From the NCBI GenBank assembly GCA_903834925.1, contig CAILLA010000187.1, positions 16,825 through 80,824 on the forward strand: DNA of 64,000 nt, given 5' to 3'. The translations under genes and the position numbers were made by a program. Origin of the DNA: an uncultured Schlesneria sp. (lineage in GTDB: Bacteria > Planctomycetota > Planctomycetia > Planctomycetales > Planctomycetaceae). The first letter of the stretch is position 1; the number at the start of each line of letters is the position of its first letter. The notes below the pieces were generated by a model, which was not told the DNA's origin, made no database searches, and was given only the letters and a program-made list of their open reading frames with translations. Shown here piece after piece: positions 8,296 to 18,114 of the stretch.

Positions 8296-9600
8296 TCAGT
8301 TGAACCAGATGGCGAATCTCCAGAATTGTTGCGGACCGAAGATTTCTTCCAGTTTTTTGCCGAATTCCGGATCGGCGAAGCGACTGATCTCTCCTTTTTC
8401 CAGATACGGCGTGGCCGCCGTCCCCTGTAGCCACAGGAAGGGATCCAGCGGTTTCGGTTCCGTAAAAATGCGGCGGAAGTTGATGCCGCGTGTTTTCGAA
8501 GGTGTCCCTCGCCAGAACGGAAGTAAACGTTCACCCTTCAGCACTCGGTCAGCCTCGTCGAGCACTTCATTCCACATCGCGATCATCGGCTCAGTGACTT
8601 TCACCTGCAGGACGCCGGATTGTTTCGGGTTGGGAATCCATTCGTGCTCATCGTCTGTTTCCTTCAAGTTGAAGGACCACATTTCCCGCGACATCACGAC
8701 CGCCGACTCCAGGTGTTGCAACGACAGTTTCATTCGTTCTGGTTCCTTGATCGGGAACCGCATGACGTGCAAATAGGCGATGATGTCGAAAATAGTCCGG
8801 GTGTCGAAACGTTGAACGGATTCCAGATCGCGCGGTTCTTCGAGCAGATAGGCATGGGGTGTGACCGGCTTTTCAAAAAAGAGATGTGCCGAAGTGTCAA
8901 ACATCTGCTCACCATCCACAGCGAGAAGAACTTCGCCCCACGCCGCAATCAGATGAAGGTAACCACGCAGCCAGCTGACGTCGCCACGATCAAACCCGAC
9001 GATGAACGATTCGATCATCTGTGGCGGAATATTGGGTTGATTCTGTCCCAGAACAATCTTCGCGGAAATCGGTTTCCCTTTTCCGATCGGATCAAATTTG
9101 ATAAGTCCCACATGCAGCGGCAGCTTGACATCCTGATCCTTGATGGCTGCCAACGTCGCATCTGCCGCGTTGATTTCGTCAACGAACTTTCGCAGGACTA
9201 TTCGCATGTCGGCGTAAGAAAATGGCTCGGGATTTGGGTTCTGTGGAATTGCCTCGGATAACGTGCGAGTGAACCCGCGAGCGGCTCGTTCGGTCCGCAG
9301 TCCATAACGGTACAGACTGCTACCGAAATGCTCAAAGCTTTGTAGAAACTGTACGACCGCAAGACCGAACCGGGCCTGATCATCGTTCGGGGCCTCTTGA
9401 AGCCGAGCGGTCAAAGCCACTTCCCCTTCGGCCATTTTCCCTTCAAACAGATACGATTCAACAAACGGCGACACAGCGGCTGGTTTAGCCTGGGATTTGA
9501 GATCGGCGAGGGCCACTTTCACTGTATCCTCGGCCCAAGCCGGTAAACACGAACACAGAATGACCGATGACAAGAGACCGCATTGCATCAACCGCGACAT
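8296..9600 (-). CDS. Exported protein of unknown function
   Basis: A 434-residue protein, not recognised. The ATG at 9600 is chosen over the longer frame to 9660 because a GGAGG ribosome site lies eight bases upstream and a signal peptide follows at once (MSRLMQCGLLSSVILCSCLPAWA). Residues 25-110 look helical and TPR-like (FVESYLFEGKMAEGEVALTA). The rest is a mixed globular domain rich in aromatic residues, ending FWRFAIWFN. No catalytic motif stands out. It could be one gene of a loose minus-strand series with the sialidase and the following lipoprotein, but the gaps of about 300 bases suggest separate transcription. Confidence 0.75.
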   Translation of the reverse strand: MSRLMQCGLLSSVILCSCLPAWAEDTVKVALADLKSQAKPAAVSPFVESYLFEGKMAEGEVALTARLQEAPNDDQARFGLAVVQFLQSFEHFGSSLYRYGLRTERAARGFTRTLSEAIPQNPNPEPFSYADMRIVLRKFVDEINAADATLAAIKDQDVKLPLHVGLIKFDPIGKGKPISAKIVLGQNQPNIPPQMIESFIVGFDRGDVSWLRGYLHLIAAWGEVLLAVDGEQMFDTSAHLFFEKPVTPHAYLLEEPRDLESVQRFDTRTIFDIIAYLHVMRFPIKEPERMKLSLQHLESAVVMSREMWSFNLKETDDEHEWIPNPKQSGVLQVKVTEPMIAMWNEVLDEADRVLKGERLLPFWRGTPSKTRGINFRRIFTEPKPLDPFLWLQGTAATPYLEKGEISRFADPEFGKKLEEIFGPQQFWRFAIWFN

Positions 9601-9879
9601 GATCGCCTCCGAGTTACTTATGCCCAATCTCTCCCAGAGAAACGCATCTGGGAACAACAAGCCGACTTCGACGGACGGGGAACGAGTATCCCGTATTCGC
9701 TCTCAAGGCGAAACCCGGCGATCGTTATCACGCGAATTCCGAATCTTTTTGGAAATTCCTTCGAAATGACTGTGATAACGAGATTGATCCCGGTTCAGTT
9801 GCGTGGTGGCATGGGCATGGGACAGTGCACGCTCTCTAAGCTTGGACTAAACTTTTACGCTGGCCATCCGCAATGAGTG
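9601..9879. other. Intergenic region, nothing recognised
   Basis: 279 bases lie between two minus-strand genes. No hairpin, repeat or small gene could be supported. It is assumed to carry the promoter of the downstream gene ending at 8296. Confidence 0.4.
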
Positions 9880-10434
9880 TCAGACACTTCCGCACCAGCT
9901 GAACCAGTCTCCAACGGCATCTTGAGCGTATGGCTCGAATGATTGACTCCAGCGGATGCTGGTATTCTGACCGTCTTTTCTGATGGCAGTCCCGATGATT
10001 GTTACAGTTACTGGAGCATGCCGCTTGAGCTCGTGGTCGTAGAACGATACGTGAACATCGCGAAATTCGGAGTGGCCCTTGAATTCCAAGTCCGTTTTGT
10101 CCAGTTGCGGAACAAAAGACTCGGGTGATTCGTCGTCATATTGGACCGTAACGGATTGAATTTCAATTCGATCATACTCCTGGGACTTGTCGACGACGCG
10201 CCAGCGTATCACGTATGGCGGACGTGTGACGTCACAGTGTAGCAATGGTGGAATATCCACACTTCCAGCGAGTACCTGAATGAGTCCACTCGGGTAAAGA
10301 TTTGCAGCAGAGGTCAAGCTCGTATCGGGCAGATCCTTAAGAAGTGCCGTTGGGTACGATCGTGCTGAAGTGATGGCGCAGCCGGCGGTCACCAGAAACA
10401 ATAGCGGCAGTGTTCTCAAATTTAGCGAAGCCAT
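9880..10434 (-). CDS. Putative lipoprotein of unknown function
   Basis: A 184-residue protein starting MASLNLRTLPLLFLVTAGC. The hydrophobic stretch ending TAGC is a plausible lipobox, so the mature protein would be lipid-anchored at Cys17. The remainder is a beta-rich domain (IEIQSVTVQYDD, DVHVSFYDHELKRHAP) of no recognised family. The frame is open to an earlier ATG at 10488, but that start lacks a ribosome site and would bury the signal peptide. It lies just before a stretch of gene remnants. Confidence 0.6.
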   Translation of the reverse strand: MASLNLRTLPLLFLVTAGCAITSARSYPTALLKDLPDTSLTSAANLYPSGLIQVLAGSVDIPPLLHCDVTRPPYVIRWRVVDKSQEYDRIEIQSVTVQYDDESPESFVPQLDKTDLEFKGHSEFRDVHVSFYDHELKRHAPVTVTIIGTAIRKDGQNTSIRWSQSFEPYAQDAVGDWFSWCGSV

Positions 10435-10661
10435 TTCCGACTGCGTCTCCGACGAAGATTTCACTCCTTCGCGAGAATGTGCTGTCATTTATCATGAGAT
10501 CACCGTTCCGGCAATTCGCCATTGGGCCATTTCTGTGAGCATCAACAATTTCAGAAGAAACGCTATTCGGAATCGGCAGTTTCCACCGGTGCCATCGTTT
10601 AAAGAATTTGAGTATTGGGACACGGCACTTTCGAATAGCGCAACAGGGAGGAGATTCTCGA

Positions 10662-10825
10662 ATGAGCATCCTGCTCGACACTGACATTTGTTCGACGTAT
10701 CTGAAGAATTACAAACAAGTGATTCACGTGTGGTATTGGTTCACATCCTCGCTATGGTATCGCACAACACTAAGGACTACGCCAACATTCCGTGGTTGAT
10801 GCTCGAAGACTGGCTGGTTCCCTGA
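10662..10825 (+). pseudogene. Remnant of a VapC-type PIN toxin gene (internal deletion)
   Basis: An intact-looking start with a strong GGAGGAG ribosome site encodes MSILLDTDICSTYLKN, the N-terminal beta-strand and first catalytic Asp block of VapC PIN toxins. About 90 bases later, in another frame, the sequence encodes HILAMVSHNTKDYANIPWLMLEDW and a stop, which is the C-terminal block of the same family (xVTHNxxxFxxIPGLxxEDW). A full gene is about 400 bp, whereas this is 164 bp. The central part with the remaining acidic residues is gone and the ends are out of frame, so it cannot make an active nuclease. No antitoxin could be identified upstream. Confidence 0.7.
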
Positions 10826-10983
10826 GAAAAAGCTGGGGAATAAGTCCAATGCTTTAGGAATTGCCGTCGTCGATTGCCTTTTTCGGGCGGCCTCGGGGGC
10901 GAAATGTGGATTCGAGTCCGAGTTGTCTGGAGGCGTCAGCCCGACAGTTCGTGATGATGGCCTTACCGACTCGCCCACTTGAA

Positions 10984-11220
10984 TTAAAACAGCCCCACAA
11001 TCGGGCGACCGTGTTCAACAAGTCTTCGCGGGTGATTGAGCGTGTCGCGATATTCGGTCTCGGAATCGATGCCAAGAGCGTGATGGATCGTTGCCAGAAG
11101 GTCGTAAGGGTGGACCGCGTTTGACTTTGGCCATCCGCCGAACCGATCAGAATAAGCGATGAAACGCAAAGTCCACCTGCGAAAAATATGGGTATGCGAT
11201 GGCGAAGTCGGTTGAAGTCG
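10984..11220 (-). pseudogene. Frameshifted C-terminal remnant of a DUF1501 gene
   Basis: On the minus strand the frame ending at 10984 encodes SDRFGGWPKSNAVHPYDL, LATIHHALGID and, at the end, GRPIVGLF. This matches the C-terminus of DUF1501 proteins (gAtDrxGaxPxxxxVtPxDLxATIyHxLGID). Just upstream, in a different frame, IFFAGGL matches the preceding FAGGG block. The two parts are therefore out of phase. No N-terminal portion is visible, so this is a decayed 3' fragment. An intact family member is at 29342-30730. Confidence 0.65.
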
Positions 11221-11363
11221 CGCGAACTCGCTCGAACTGTTAAATCAAATCTCAAGTAACATCCACGGCTCGCGTGGATGTCGAAAATGGATTTCATCCA
11301 TTATGAACCCTTCTTCAAATCTTCATCAATTCTTCATCATTTCCCTCAGGTTGGTAACCCAAC

Positions 11364-13559
11364 ATGATTGAAGACTACAATCCGATTGTCTCGGCTCGCC
11401 GTGGCAAAGCGGAACGTGGCAGACTTTTCATGAACGAATCGCAACATCTTTTGATCTCGGACGATATGAACTCGAACGGCGACACATCGGCGCGAGCGTG
11501 GTTGCAAACGCTGACGGCAGAGACAACGCTCGGCGGAATTCCGTCGTTTGAAGTTACCGTTTCTCCGGAAATGTTGACCAGCGTCGTAGATCGGGAACTC
11601 GGGTCGGCCCCTGATGTTCCTGGCGTGGTGATTGCCTCAGGCACCGAACTCTTGGGGATGATTTCTCGCCCGATGCTTTTCGCTCAACTGTCGCGACCGT
11701 TTGGACAAGAGTTATATTTGAAGCGCCCGATTCGATTATTGCTCGAAGCCGAACGGAGCGAGCCTCTTGTTCTACCGAGCAATATGCTCGTCAGCGAAGC
11801 GGCTCATACGGCGCTGCATCGTCCGGCAGACCGAGTCTACGAACCGGTTGTCGTCCGGGACGTGAGCGAGTTTCGGTTACTTGATGTGCATACATTGCTG
11901 ATCGCACAGTCTCAATTGTTAGCACTCGCAAACGAAACGATTCGGTCTCAGGCTGATGTTGCCGAGGCGGCTAATCGAGCGAAAAGTCTCTTTCTGGCCA
12001 ATATGAGTCACGAGATTCGGACGCCGCTAACCGCGATTCTGGGATTTGCGGAAAACCTGCTTAACCCCGACTGCACCACCGAGGAACGAACGGAAGCAAC
12101 CGAGACAATCCTGCGGAATGGGCATCACCTATTGCAATTGATCAATGACATCCTGGATCTTTCGAAGATCGAAGCCGAACGGTTAGAGACTGAGCGATTA
12201 CGGTTCTCACCTGGCGAATTGGCGGCGGATGTCATTTCGGTGATGCGAGTCCGAGCCGACTCGAAACAGATTGGGCTGACATTGAGCTACGACGGCCCGA
12301 TTCCGGATTCGATCGAAAGCGACCCCACTCGACTGCGTCAGATCCTGATGAATCTGATCAGTAATGGGATTAAGTTTACAGAACAGGGGCGAGTCAGCCT
12401 GCGAATGAGCATGCGCGATGCAAATGGGGATCTCTGTCGATCAACAAATCAAGATGATCAACTGTGGCTACAGTGCGAGGTCGTGGATACTGGAATCGGA
12501 ATGTCGAATGAGCAACTCGCCCGGTTATTCTCGCCGTTTATGCAAGCTGACGAATCGATGGCGAGGCGTTTTGGGGGTACGGGTCTGGGCCTTTCGATCA
12601 GCCGTCGACTGGCCAGATTGCTGGGCGGCGACATCGACGCCACAAGCCAAAAGGGTGTCGGCAGCACGTTTCGTGTGCAAATTGATGCGGGTTCAAACGG
12701 CGATGTGAAATGGCACGACCGCCCATCGTCGATTGGACAACTGGCACCTCCCGTTGTTCGATCAACGGATGTCAAATTGTCAGGTCGCATTCTGTTGGCG
12801 GAAGATGGACCCGATAATCAGCTATTAATTGGTTCGTTCCTTCGCAAACAGGGGGCCGATGTCACGATCGTCGATAACGGGCGAAAGGCTGTTGATGCGG
12901 CACTCGCATCAATGACCGATGGCAATCCCTTCCGAATTGTGTTGATGGATATGCAGATGCCGATTCTGGATGGGTACGCTGCCACCAGTGAACTTCGTGA
13001 GCAAGGCTGGACACGACCGATCCTGGCTTTGACAGCAAATGTCATGCAGGGAGACCGCCAGAAATGTACGGATGCGGGCTGCGATGATTTTGCCGCCAAG
13101 CCCATCAACCGAACGGAATTGATCGAACAGATTCAAGCATTGATTTCAAAGCCGACAGAGGTCTTAACGACCCCTGAATTCGCGACCGGCGTCGTCGAAA
13201 CGCCTGTCATCACAGGAGACTCTTTTGATCATGTTGCTGCTCTTGAGCGTGTCGATGGAGACGAAGAACTGCTTCTCCAAATCGCCGAGATGTTCGTTCA
13301 GATTTGTCCAGAATGGCTCGAAAACTTGCAGCTTCACTTAAATGATCGAGATCAACCTGCGGCTCGTCGTATGGCTCATTCGCTCAAATCTTCCGCTGAT
13401 AACGTTGGTGGCCATCAGGCTTGTGCTTTGATGGCCCGGCTGGAAGAAACTGTTGCCGACGGCCGTCTCGACGAGGCCCTGTCGATGTGGCCTGAATGTC
13501 GCGGACAATATGCCCGATTGCTGGAAGCGGTTTCGGGATTTCTCGGGAAGAAAAGCTAA
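11364..13559 (+). CDS. Cytoplasmic hybrid histidine kinase (CBS-like input, HK, REC, Hpt)
   Basis: A 731-residue multi-step phosphorelay protein without membrane segments. Residues ~65-185 resemble a CBS pair or similar ligand-binding module (GVVIASGTELLGMI, YEPVVVRDVSEFRLL). The HisKA H-box FLANMSHEIRTPL has His217. The N-box LMNLISNGIKF is near 328-338, G1 is DTGIGM at 375-380 and G2 is GGTGLGLSISRR at 404-415. A receiver domain has E479/D480 and phosphoacceptor D529 (VLMDMQMP), with the conserved Lys in AAKPI near 579. An Hpt domain carries His672 (AHSLKSS). ATG 11364 is used; Met23 at 11430 is an alternative. It lies 111 bp upstream of the efflux adaptor gene and may sense the condition that pump responds to, which is inference from position. 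Confidence 0.9.
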   Translation: MIEDYNPIVSARRGKAERGRLFMNESQHLLISDDMNSNGDTSARAWLQTLTAETTLGGIPSFEVTVSPEMLTSVVDRELGSAPDVPGVVIASGTELLGMISRPMLFAQLSRPFGQELYLKRPIRLLLEAERSEPLVLPSNMLVSEAAHTALHRPADRVYEPVVVRDVSEFRLLDVHTLLIAQSQLLALANETIRSQADVAEAANRAKSLFLANMSHEIRTPLTAILGFAENLLNPDCTTEERTEATETILRNGHHLLQLINDILDLSKIEAERLETERLRFSPGELAADVISVMRVRADSKQIGLTLSYDGPIPDSIESDPTRLRQILMNLISNGIKFTEQGRVSLRMSMRDANGDLCRSTNQDDQLWLQCEVVDTGIGMSNEQLARLFSPFMQADESMARRFGGTGLGLSISRRLARLLGGDIDATSQKGVGSTFRVQIDAGSNGDVKWHDRPSSIGQLAPPVVRSTDVKLSGRILLAEDGPDNQLLIGSFLRKQGADVTIVDNGRKAVDAALASMTDGNPFRIVLMDMQMPILDGYAATSELREQGWTRPILALTANVMQGDRQKCTDAGCDDFAAKPINRTELIEQIQALISKPTEVLTTPEFATGVVETPVITGDSFDHVAALERVDGDEELLLQIAEMFVQICPEWLENLQLHLNDRDQPAARRMAHSLKSSADNVGGHQACALMARLEETVADGRLDEALSMWPECRGQYARLLEAVSGFLGKKS

Positions 13560-13670
13560 AAGACTTTCGAATCTGTCGCAGATGCAGAGAGAAATCCTCG
13601 CGAACGGTGACATTGCACTGTTAAGCTCATACCTTATCTCATTTTCAGGACCATTTTTTAAGATTGCACT

Positions 13671-14921
13671 ATGACCTGTTTCGTCGGCCAACGTTTTCGC
13701 CTCGGCCTGGGACTGATTTTGTTTACGGTTGGTTGCCAACCTGCATCTATGACTCCCTCAAAACAGACCGCTCCCTCAAAAGTTACGGGGGCCGTCAAGG
13801 AAGATACGCTTACGACTGTCGAATTGACTGAAGAAGCCGAGAAACGGCTTGGCATTGAGACTGCGGCCATCGAAATGCGCTCATTGCCTCAGCATCGTAC
13901 TTATGGCGGCGAGGTGACCCTGCCAACGGATGCCACCATCACGGTATCAGCCACTGTTGCAGGACTGCTGCAATTGCCAGATGGGGCCAAAGCAGCCAGA
14001 TCAGGCGCCGTTGTCGTCGGAAAGCAGCCAATCTTGACGCTACTCCCGTTGGTTCTGACTCCGTCAGACCGAACGGCTCTGGCGATGGCACGAAATGGAG
14101 TCGCGACTCAGCGTGCAGACGCAGCGGGACTTGTCCAACAGGCTCAAACCCAAGTCGACGCGGCTCGGATTGCGCTCAATCGCGCTGAACGGTTAGACAA
14201 AGACGGTGCGGGAAGTAAACGGGTCGTTGACGAGGCCAAGGCGCAACTGACGTTGAGCGAAAAGGCGTTGGAGGCGGCGATTTCGCGAAAAAAGATCGTC
14301 GACGAAACGCAGTTGGATGAAGAATCAAACATTGACCAGAAACCCCTTGTGATCGAAGCGCCTCAAGCGGGGATTGTTCGAGCGATGCATGCGCTTCCCG
14401 GCGAAGTCGTCATGGCAGGGGCGCCACTCTTCGAGATTATGAATACAGAAACGCTTTGGATTCGTGTCCCGGTGTACGTCGGTGAGACCGATGGCCTGGC
14501 GATCGATCAACCTGCCACGATTGGCGAACTGGCGTCACGTCCAGGTCAAGAACGAGTTAAGGCCGAACCACTTGCCGCCCCTCCCACAGCAACCGCATTG
14601 GCGTCGACCGTGGATCTCTACTATTCAATTCCAAATCCTGAGGGAAAACTACGACCGGGGCAGCGCGTCAGCGTCCAACTGCCACTTCGCACCGATAAGG
14701 AACAACGGGCCATTCCCTGGTCGGCTGTCGTTCAGGATATTCACGGCGGATCTTGGATCTACGAGCGACGGTCCGATCGCAAATTTATTCGGCGGCGGGT
14801 TCAGGTGAAACAGGTGGTTGATCAATGGGCGGTCCTCGAACAGGGGCCTCCCGTCGGTACGACAATTGTCGTGACGGGAGTCGCCGAAGTCTTTGGCACG
14901 GAATTCTGGGTTCAGAAATAA
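13671..14921 (+). CDS. RND efflux periplasmic adaptor lipoprotein (HlyD/CusB-type)
   Basis: A 416-residue membrane-fusion protein. The N-terminus MTCFVGQRFRLGLGLILFTVGC ends in a lipobox, so it is likely anchored at Cys22. The split lipoyl-like domain appears around LPTDATITVSATVAGLLQL and IEAPQAGIVRAMHALPGEVV. A helical hairpin between them is rich in Ala/Gln/Arg (ARNGVATQRADAAG through LSEKALEAAISRK). The C-terminal beta-barrel and membrane-proximal parts end TGVAEVFGTEFWV. It bridges the RND pump encoded 72 bp downstream to an outer-membrane channel. No TolC-type gene is present in the window, so that partner is encoded elsewhere. Confidence 0.9.
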   Translation: MTCFVGQRFRLGLGLILFTVGCQPASMTPSKQTAPSKVTGAVKEDTLTTVELTEEAEKRLGIETAAIEMRSLPQHRTYGGEVTLPTDATITVSATVAGLLQLPDGAKAARSGAVVVGKQPILTLLPLVLTPSDRTALAMARNGVATQRADAAGLVQQAQTQVDAARIALNRAERLDKDGAGSKRVVDEAKAQLTLSEKALEAAISRKKIVDETQLDEESNIDQKPLVIEAPQAGIVRAMHALPGEVVMAGAPLFEIMNTETLWIRVPVYVGETDGLAIDQPATIGELASRPGQERVKAEPLAAPPTATALASTVDLYYSIPNPEGKLRPGQRVSVQLPLRTDKEQRAIPWSAVVQDIHGGSWIYERRSDRKFIRRRVQVKQVVDQWAVLEQGPPVGTTIVVTGVAEVFGTEFWVQK

Positions 14922-14993
14922 GCGAACTGACAATCGTCCTTTTCGATCGCATGGTGCCGTTACCCTGAAAACCGTTGACCGTTGGAATTTCTT

Positions 14994-17900
14994 ATGAATT
15001 GGCTTGTTTCCACATCATTAAAACTTCGAGTGATGGTGCTTGCCGCATCGATCGTGCTTGTTGTCGTCGGAACGCTCACGCTCAGGACTGCCCCGCTGGA
15101 TGTCTTTCCCGAATTCGCCGAACCATTAGTTGAAATCCAGACTGAGGCTCCTGGTTTATCGACGGAAGAGGTTGAAAGCCTGATTACGATCCCGCTCGAA
15201 AACGGACTGAAAGGAACACCCTGGCTCAAGACGTTGAGATCAAAATCCGTGCTGGGATTGTCGTCCGTCGTCCTGATTTTTCCGCGAGGAACGGACCTTG
15301 TCCGCGCACGCCAGTTCGTGCAAGAACGACTGGCAATGGAGGCGAGCCGGTTACCTGTCGTAGCCCACGCACCGGTGATGCTTTCGCCGTTATCGTCGAC
15401 CAGTCGCGTGCTGAAAATCGGCGTGACTTCGAAAACGATGACTCAGATGGAAATCAGCGAGCTTGCCAAATGGACGATTCGACCGAACCTGATGGCAATT
15501 CAAGGGGTGGCCAACGTCGCGATCTGGGGTCAACGAGATCGTCAACTGCAAGTGCTAGTCGACCCTGAACAATTAAGGGCTCACTCTGTGACGCTTGATG
15601 CGGTTCAGCGTGCGGTAGCCGACAGTGTAGCACTCAGTGGCGGCGGATTTGTCGATACACCCAACCAGAGGATCGCTGTCCGACAAATGACGGGAGTCGA
15701 CAACCCGGAGGATTTAGGTGCGGCGATCGTGGATTATCGATCCGGTTCGCCAATCTTGCTGCGAGATGTCGCCAAGATCGTGGAAGGTCATCCACTGCCG
15801 ATCGGGGACGCGGTCATTAATGATGGACCGGGATTATTACTGATTGTCGAAAAGCAACCGTGGGGCAACACGCTTGAGGTGACTCAAAAAGTCGAAGCTG
15901 CACTGGAAGAACTTCGCCCGGGACTGAAGGGGGTCGACATTGATCCGACAATTTTTCGCCCGGCAACATTCATTGAACGATCATTACACAATTTGCGCCA
16001 TGCTATGGGTGTTGGCTGTCTGCTTGTGATCATCATCCTGCTGGTGTTTCTGTTCGACTGGCGAACATCATTGATCAGTCTGACGGCAATTCCGTTATCG
16101 TTGATTGCAGCGGCTTTGGCTCTCTATTACACGGGATCAACGATTAACACCATGGTGATTGCCGGACTGGTGATCGCTCTGGGCGAAGTGGTTGATGACG
16201 CCATTATCGATGTGGAAAATATTCTTCGACGCCTGACGCTGAATCGAACCCTTGAGAAACCCTTGTCTCCCTTTCAAGTGGTCCTTCAAGCGTCGCTGGA
16301 AGTACGTAGCGCCGTTGTCTACGCCAGTCTGATCGTGACGTTGGTGTTCTTGCCCGTCTTGTTTCTGGATGGGATTTCGGGGGCGTTCTTTAGACCACTG
16401 GCGATTGCGTACATTCTGGCGATCCTTGCATCGCTACTGGTCGCTTTGACCGTGACCCCCGCGCTCTCGTTGATGCTATTGCCGGGTTCCACAAAGGAAC
16501 GACACGAAGCACCACTTGCTCAATTCTTGAAGCGTATTTACGGCAGCATCCTTCCATTCTGTATCACGAAGCCAGTTCTGGCGATCGGCCTGATCATCGC
16601 CATGTTCGTCTCTACGGGATTCGGAGCCTTGAAGCTGGGGCAAGAACATCTTCCCAGTTTCAAAGAGACTGACTTCTTGATGCACTGGGTCGAAAAGCCA
16701 GGGAGTTCACTGGAATCGATGCAACGAATCACCGTTCAAGTCAGCCGTGAGTTGCGTGCGATTCCCGGCGTTCGCAATTTTGGTTCGCATATTGGTCGAG
16801 CTGAAGTGGCGGACGAAGTCGTCGGCCCAAACTTTACAGAGCTCTGGATCAGTGTTGATCCCGACGTGAATCTGGACAAGACCATCGTCAAGATCGAGGA
16901 AGTCATTAATGGCTATCCTGGTCTGAAGCGGGACGTGCTCACTTACCTGAAGGAACGAATTAAAGAAGTCTTGTCAGGCGCGGGGGCCAGTATTGTAGTC
17001 CGAGTTTACGGGACTGACCTGACGGTGCTTCGGGCCAAAGCTCAAGAGGTCTACGCCACGATGAATCAGGTGAAGGGGGTTAAAGACTTGCAGGTGGAAT
17101 CCCAAGTACTCGTCCCGCAAATACAAGTACGACTTCGACCCGATGCGGTGACTCGTTTCGGTCTGACAGCAGGTCAAATTCGCCGGGCTGTAGCGACGCT
17201 CATCAAAGGGACCAAAGTTGGAGAAATCTACGGAGATCAGAAGAGCACCGACGTCGTCGTCTGGGGAACTCCCGAATTGCGAACGGATATTTCTTCGCTT
17301 CAAGGGATTCTGATCGATGTTCCAAACGGAGGAGGCCAGGTTCCGCTAGGAGATCTGGCTGACATTCTGGTCGCGCCCGCTCCCAACGAAATCAAGCATG
17401 AAAAGGCTTCACGACGAATCGACATCACCTGCAATGTCAAAGATCGGGATCTTGGTTCGGTCGCTCAGGAAATTGAAGAAGCTGTGAAGAAACTTGATTT
17501 TGATCAAGGGTATCACCCCGAGTTCTTAGGTGAATACGCAGCGTTGGCCGAATCTCGGTTACGACTGATCGCGCTTGGCTTGCTATCCATGATCGGCATC
17601 TTGCTGCTTCTACACGTCGATTTTCGATCCTGGAAATTAACGGCCATCGTGTTTTTGACGCTGCCGTTCGCTCTTTTCGGCGGTGTCGCCGGAGTCCTGC
17701 TAGACAATCGGATTGTCTCACTCGGCTCAATGGTTGGATTCGTAACAGTGCTCGGCATCGCGGCTCGCAATGGCATCATGCTGGTCAGTCACTATCGACA
17801 CCTGGAAGAACAGGAAGGCGAACCGTTTGGTGCGGCACTTGTTCAACGAGGTTCCGAAGAACGCCTGGCGCCGATCTTGATGACCGTCCTGGCAACGGGT

Positions 17901-18068
17901 CTGGCATTGGTCCCACTCGTCTGGGGAGGTAATCTTCCCGGTCACGAAATCGAATATCCGATGGCGATCGTGATCCTCGGCGGACTGGTCACATCGACAA
18001 TTCTCAACCTGTTCTTGCTGCCACCGATTTATCTCGCATTTGGTCGGGTCAAACGACACGAAGAGTAG
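14994..18068 (+). CDS. RND efflux pump, heavy-metal (CusA/CzcA) type
   Basis: A 1024-residue inner-membrane proton-driven exporter of the RND superfamily. ATG 14994 starts [20 protein letters not shown]; a TTG four codons earlier is less likely. Two halves each have a first transmembrane helix, a large periplasmic loop and a helix bundle. The TM4 motif [14 protein letters not shown] with paired Asp residues is typical of the heavy-metal-efflux subgroup rather than the drug-exporting HAE1 subgroup. Other family blocks are DVFPEFAEP after TM1 and [14 protein letters not shown]. It forms an operon with the adaptor upstream. Substrate is inferred from subgroup motifs only; periplasmic methionine pairs of CusA were not verified. 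Confidence 0.92.
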   Translation: MNWLVSTSLKLRVMVLAASIVLVVVGTLTLRTAPLDVFPEFAEPLVEIQTEAPGLSTEEVESLITIPLENGLKGTPWLKTLRSKSVLGLSSVVLIFPRGTDLVRARQFVQERLAMEASRLPVVAHAPVMLSPLSSTSRVLKIGVTSKTMTQMEISELAKWTIRPNLMAIQGVANVAIWGQRDRQLQVLVDPEQLRAHSVTLDAVQRAVADSVALSGGGFVDTPNQRIAVRQMTGVDNPEDLGAAIVDYRSGSPILLRDVAKIVEGHPLPIGDAVINDGPGLLLIVEKQPWGNTLEVTQKVEAALEELRPGLKGVDIDPTIFRPATFIERSLHNLRHAMGVGCLLVIIILLVFLFDWRTSLISLTAIPLSLIAAALALYYTGSTINTMVIAGLVIALGEVVDDAIIDVENILRRLTLNRTLEKPLSPFQVVLQASLEVRSAVVYASLIVTLVFLPVLFLDGISGAFFRPLAIAYILAILASLLVALTVTPALSLMLLPGSTKERHEAPLAQFLKRIYGSILPFCITKPVLAIGLIIAMFVSTGFGALKLGQEHLPSFKETDFLMHWVEKPGSSLESMQRITVQVSRELRAIPGVRNFGSHIGRAEVADEVVGPNFTELWISVDPDVNLDKTIVKIEEVINGYPGLKRDVLTYLKERIKEVLSGAGASIVVRVYGTDLTVLRAKAQEVYATMNQVKGVKDLQVESQVLVPQIQVRLRPDAVTRFGLTAGQIRRAVATLIKGTKVGEIYGDQKSTDVVVWGTPELRTDISSLQGILIDVPNGGGQVPLGDLADILVAPAPNEIKHEKASRRIDITCNVKDRDLGSVAQEIEEAVKKLDFDQGYHPEFLGEYAALAESRLRLIALGLLSMIGILLLLHVDFRSWKLTAIVFLTLPFALFGGVAGVLLDNRIVSLGSMVGFVTVLGIAARNGIMLVSHYRHLEEQEGEPFGAALVQRGSEERLAPILMTVLATGLALVPLVWGGNLPGHEIEYPMAIVILGGLVTSTILNLFLLPPIYLAFGRVKRHEE

Positions 18069-18114
18069 CGAACATTTGCAATGCTGGAAACGGAACCAGC
18101 GGCAGGGCCCGTTC

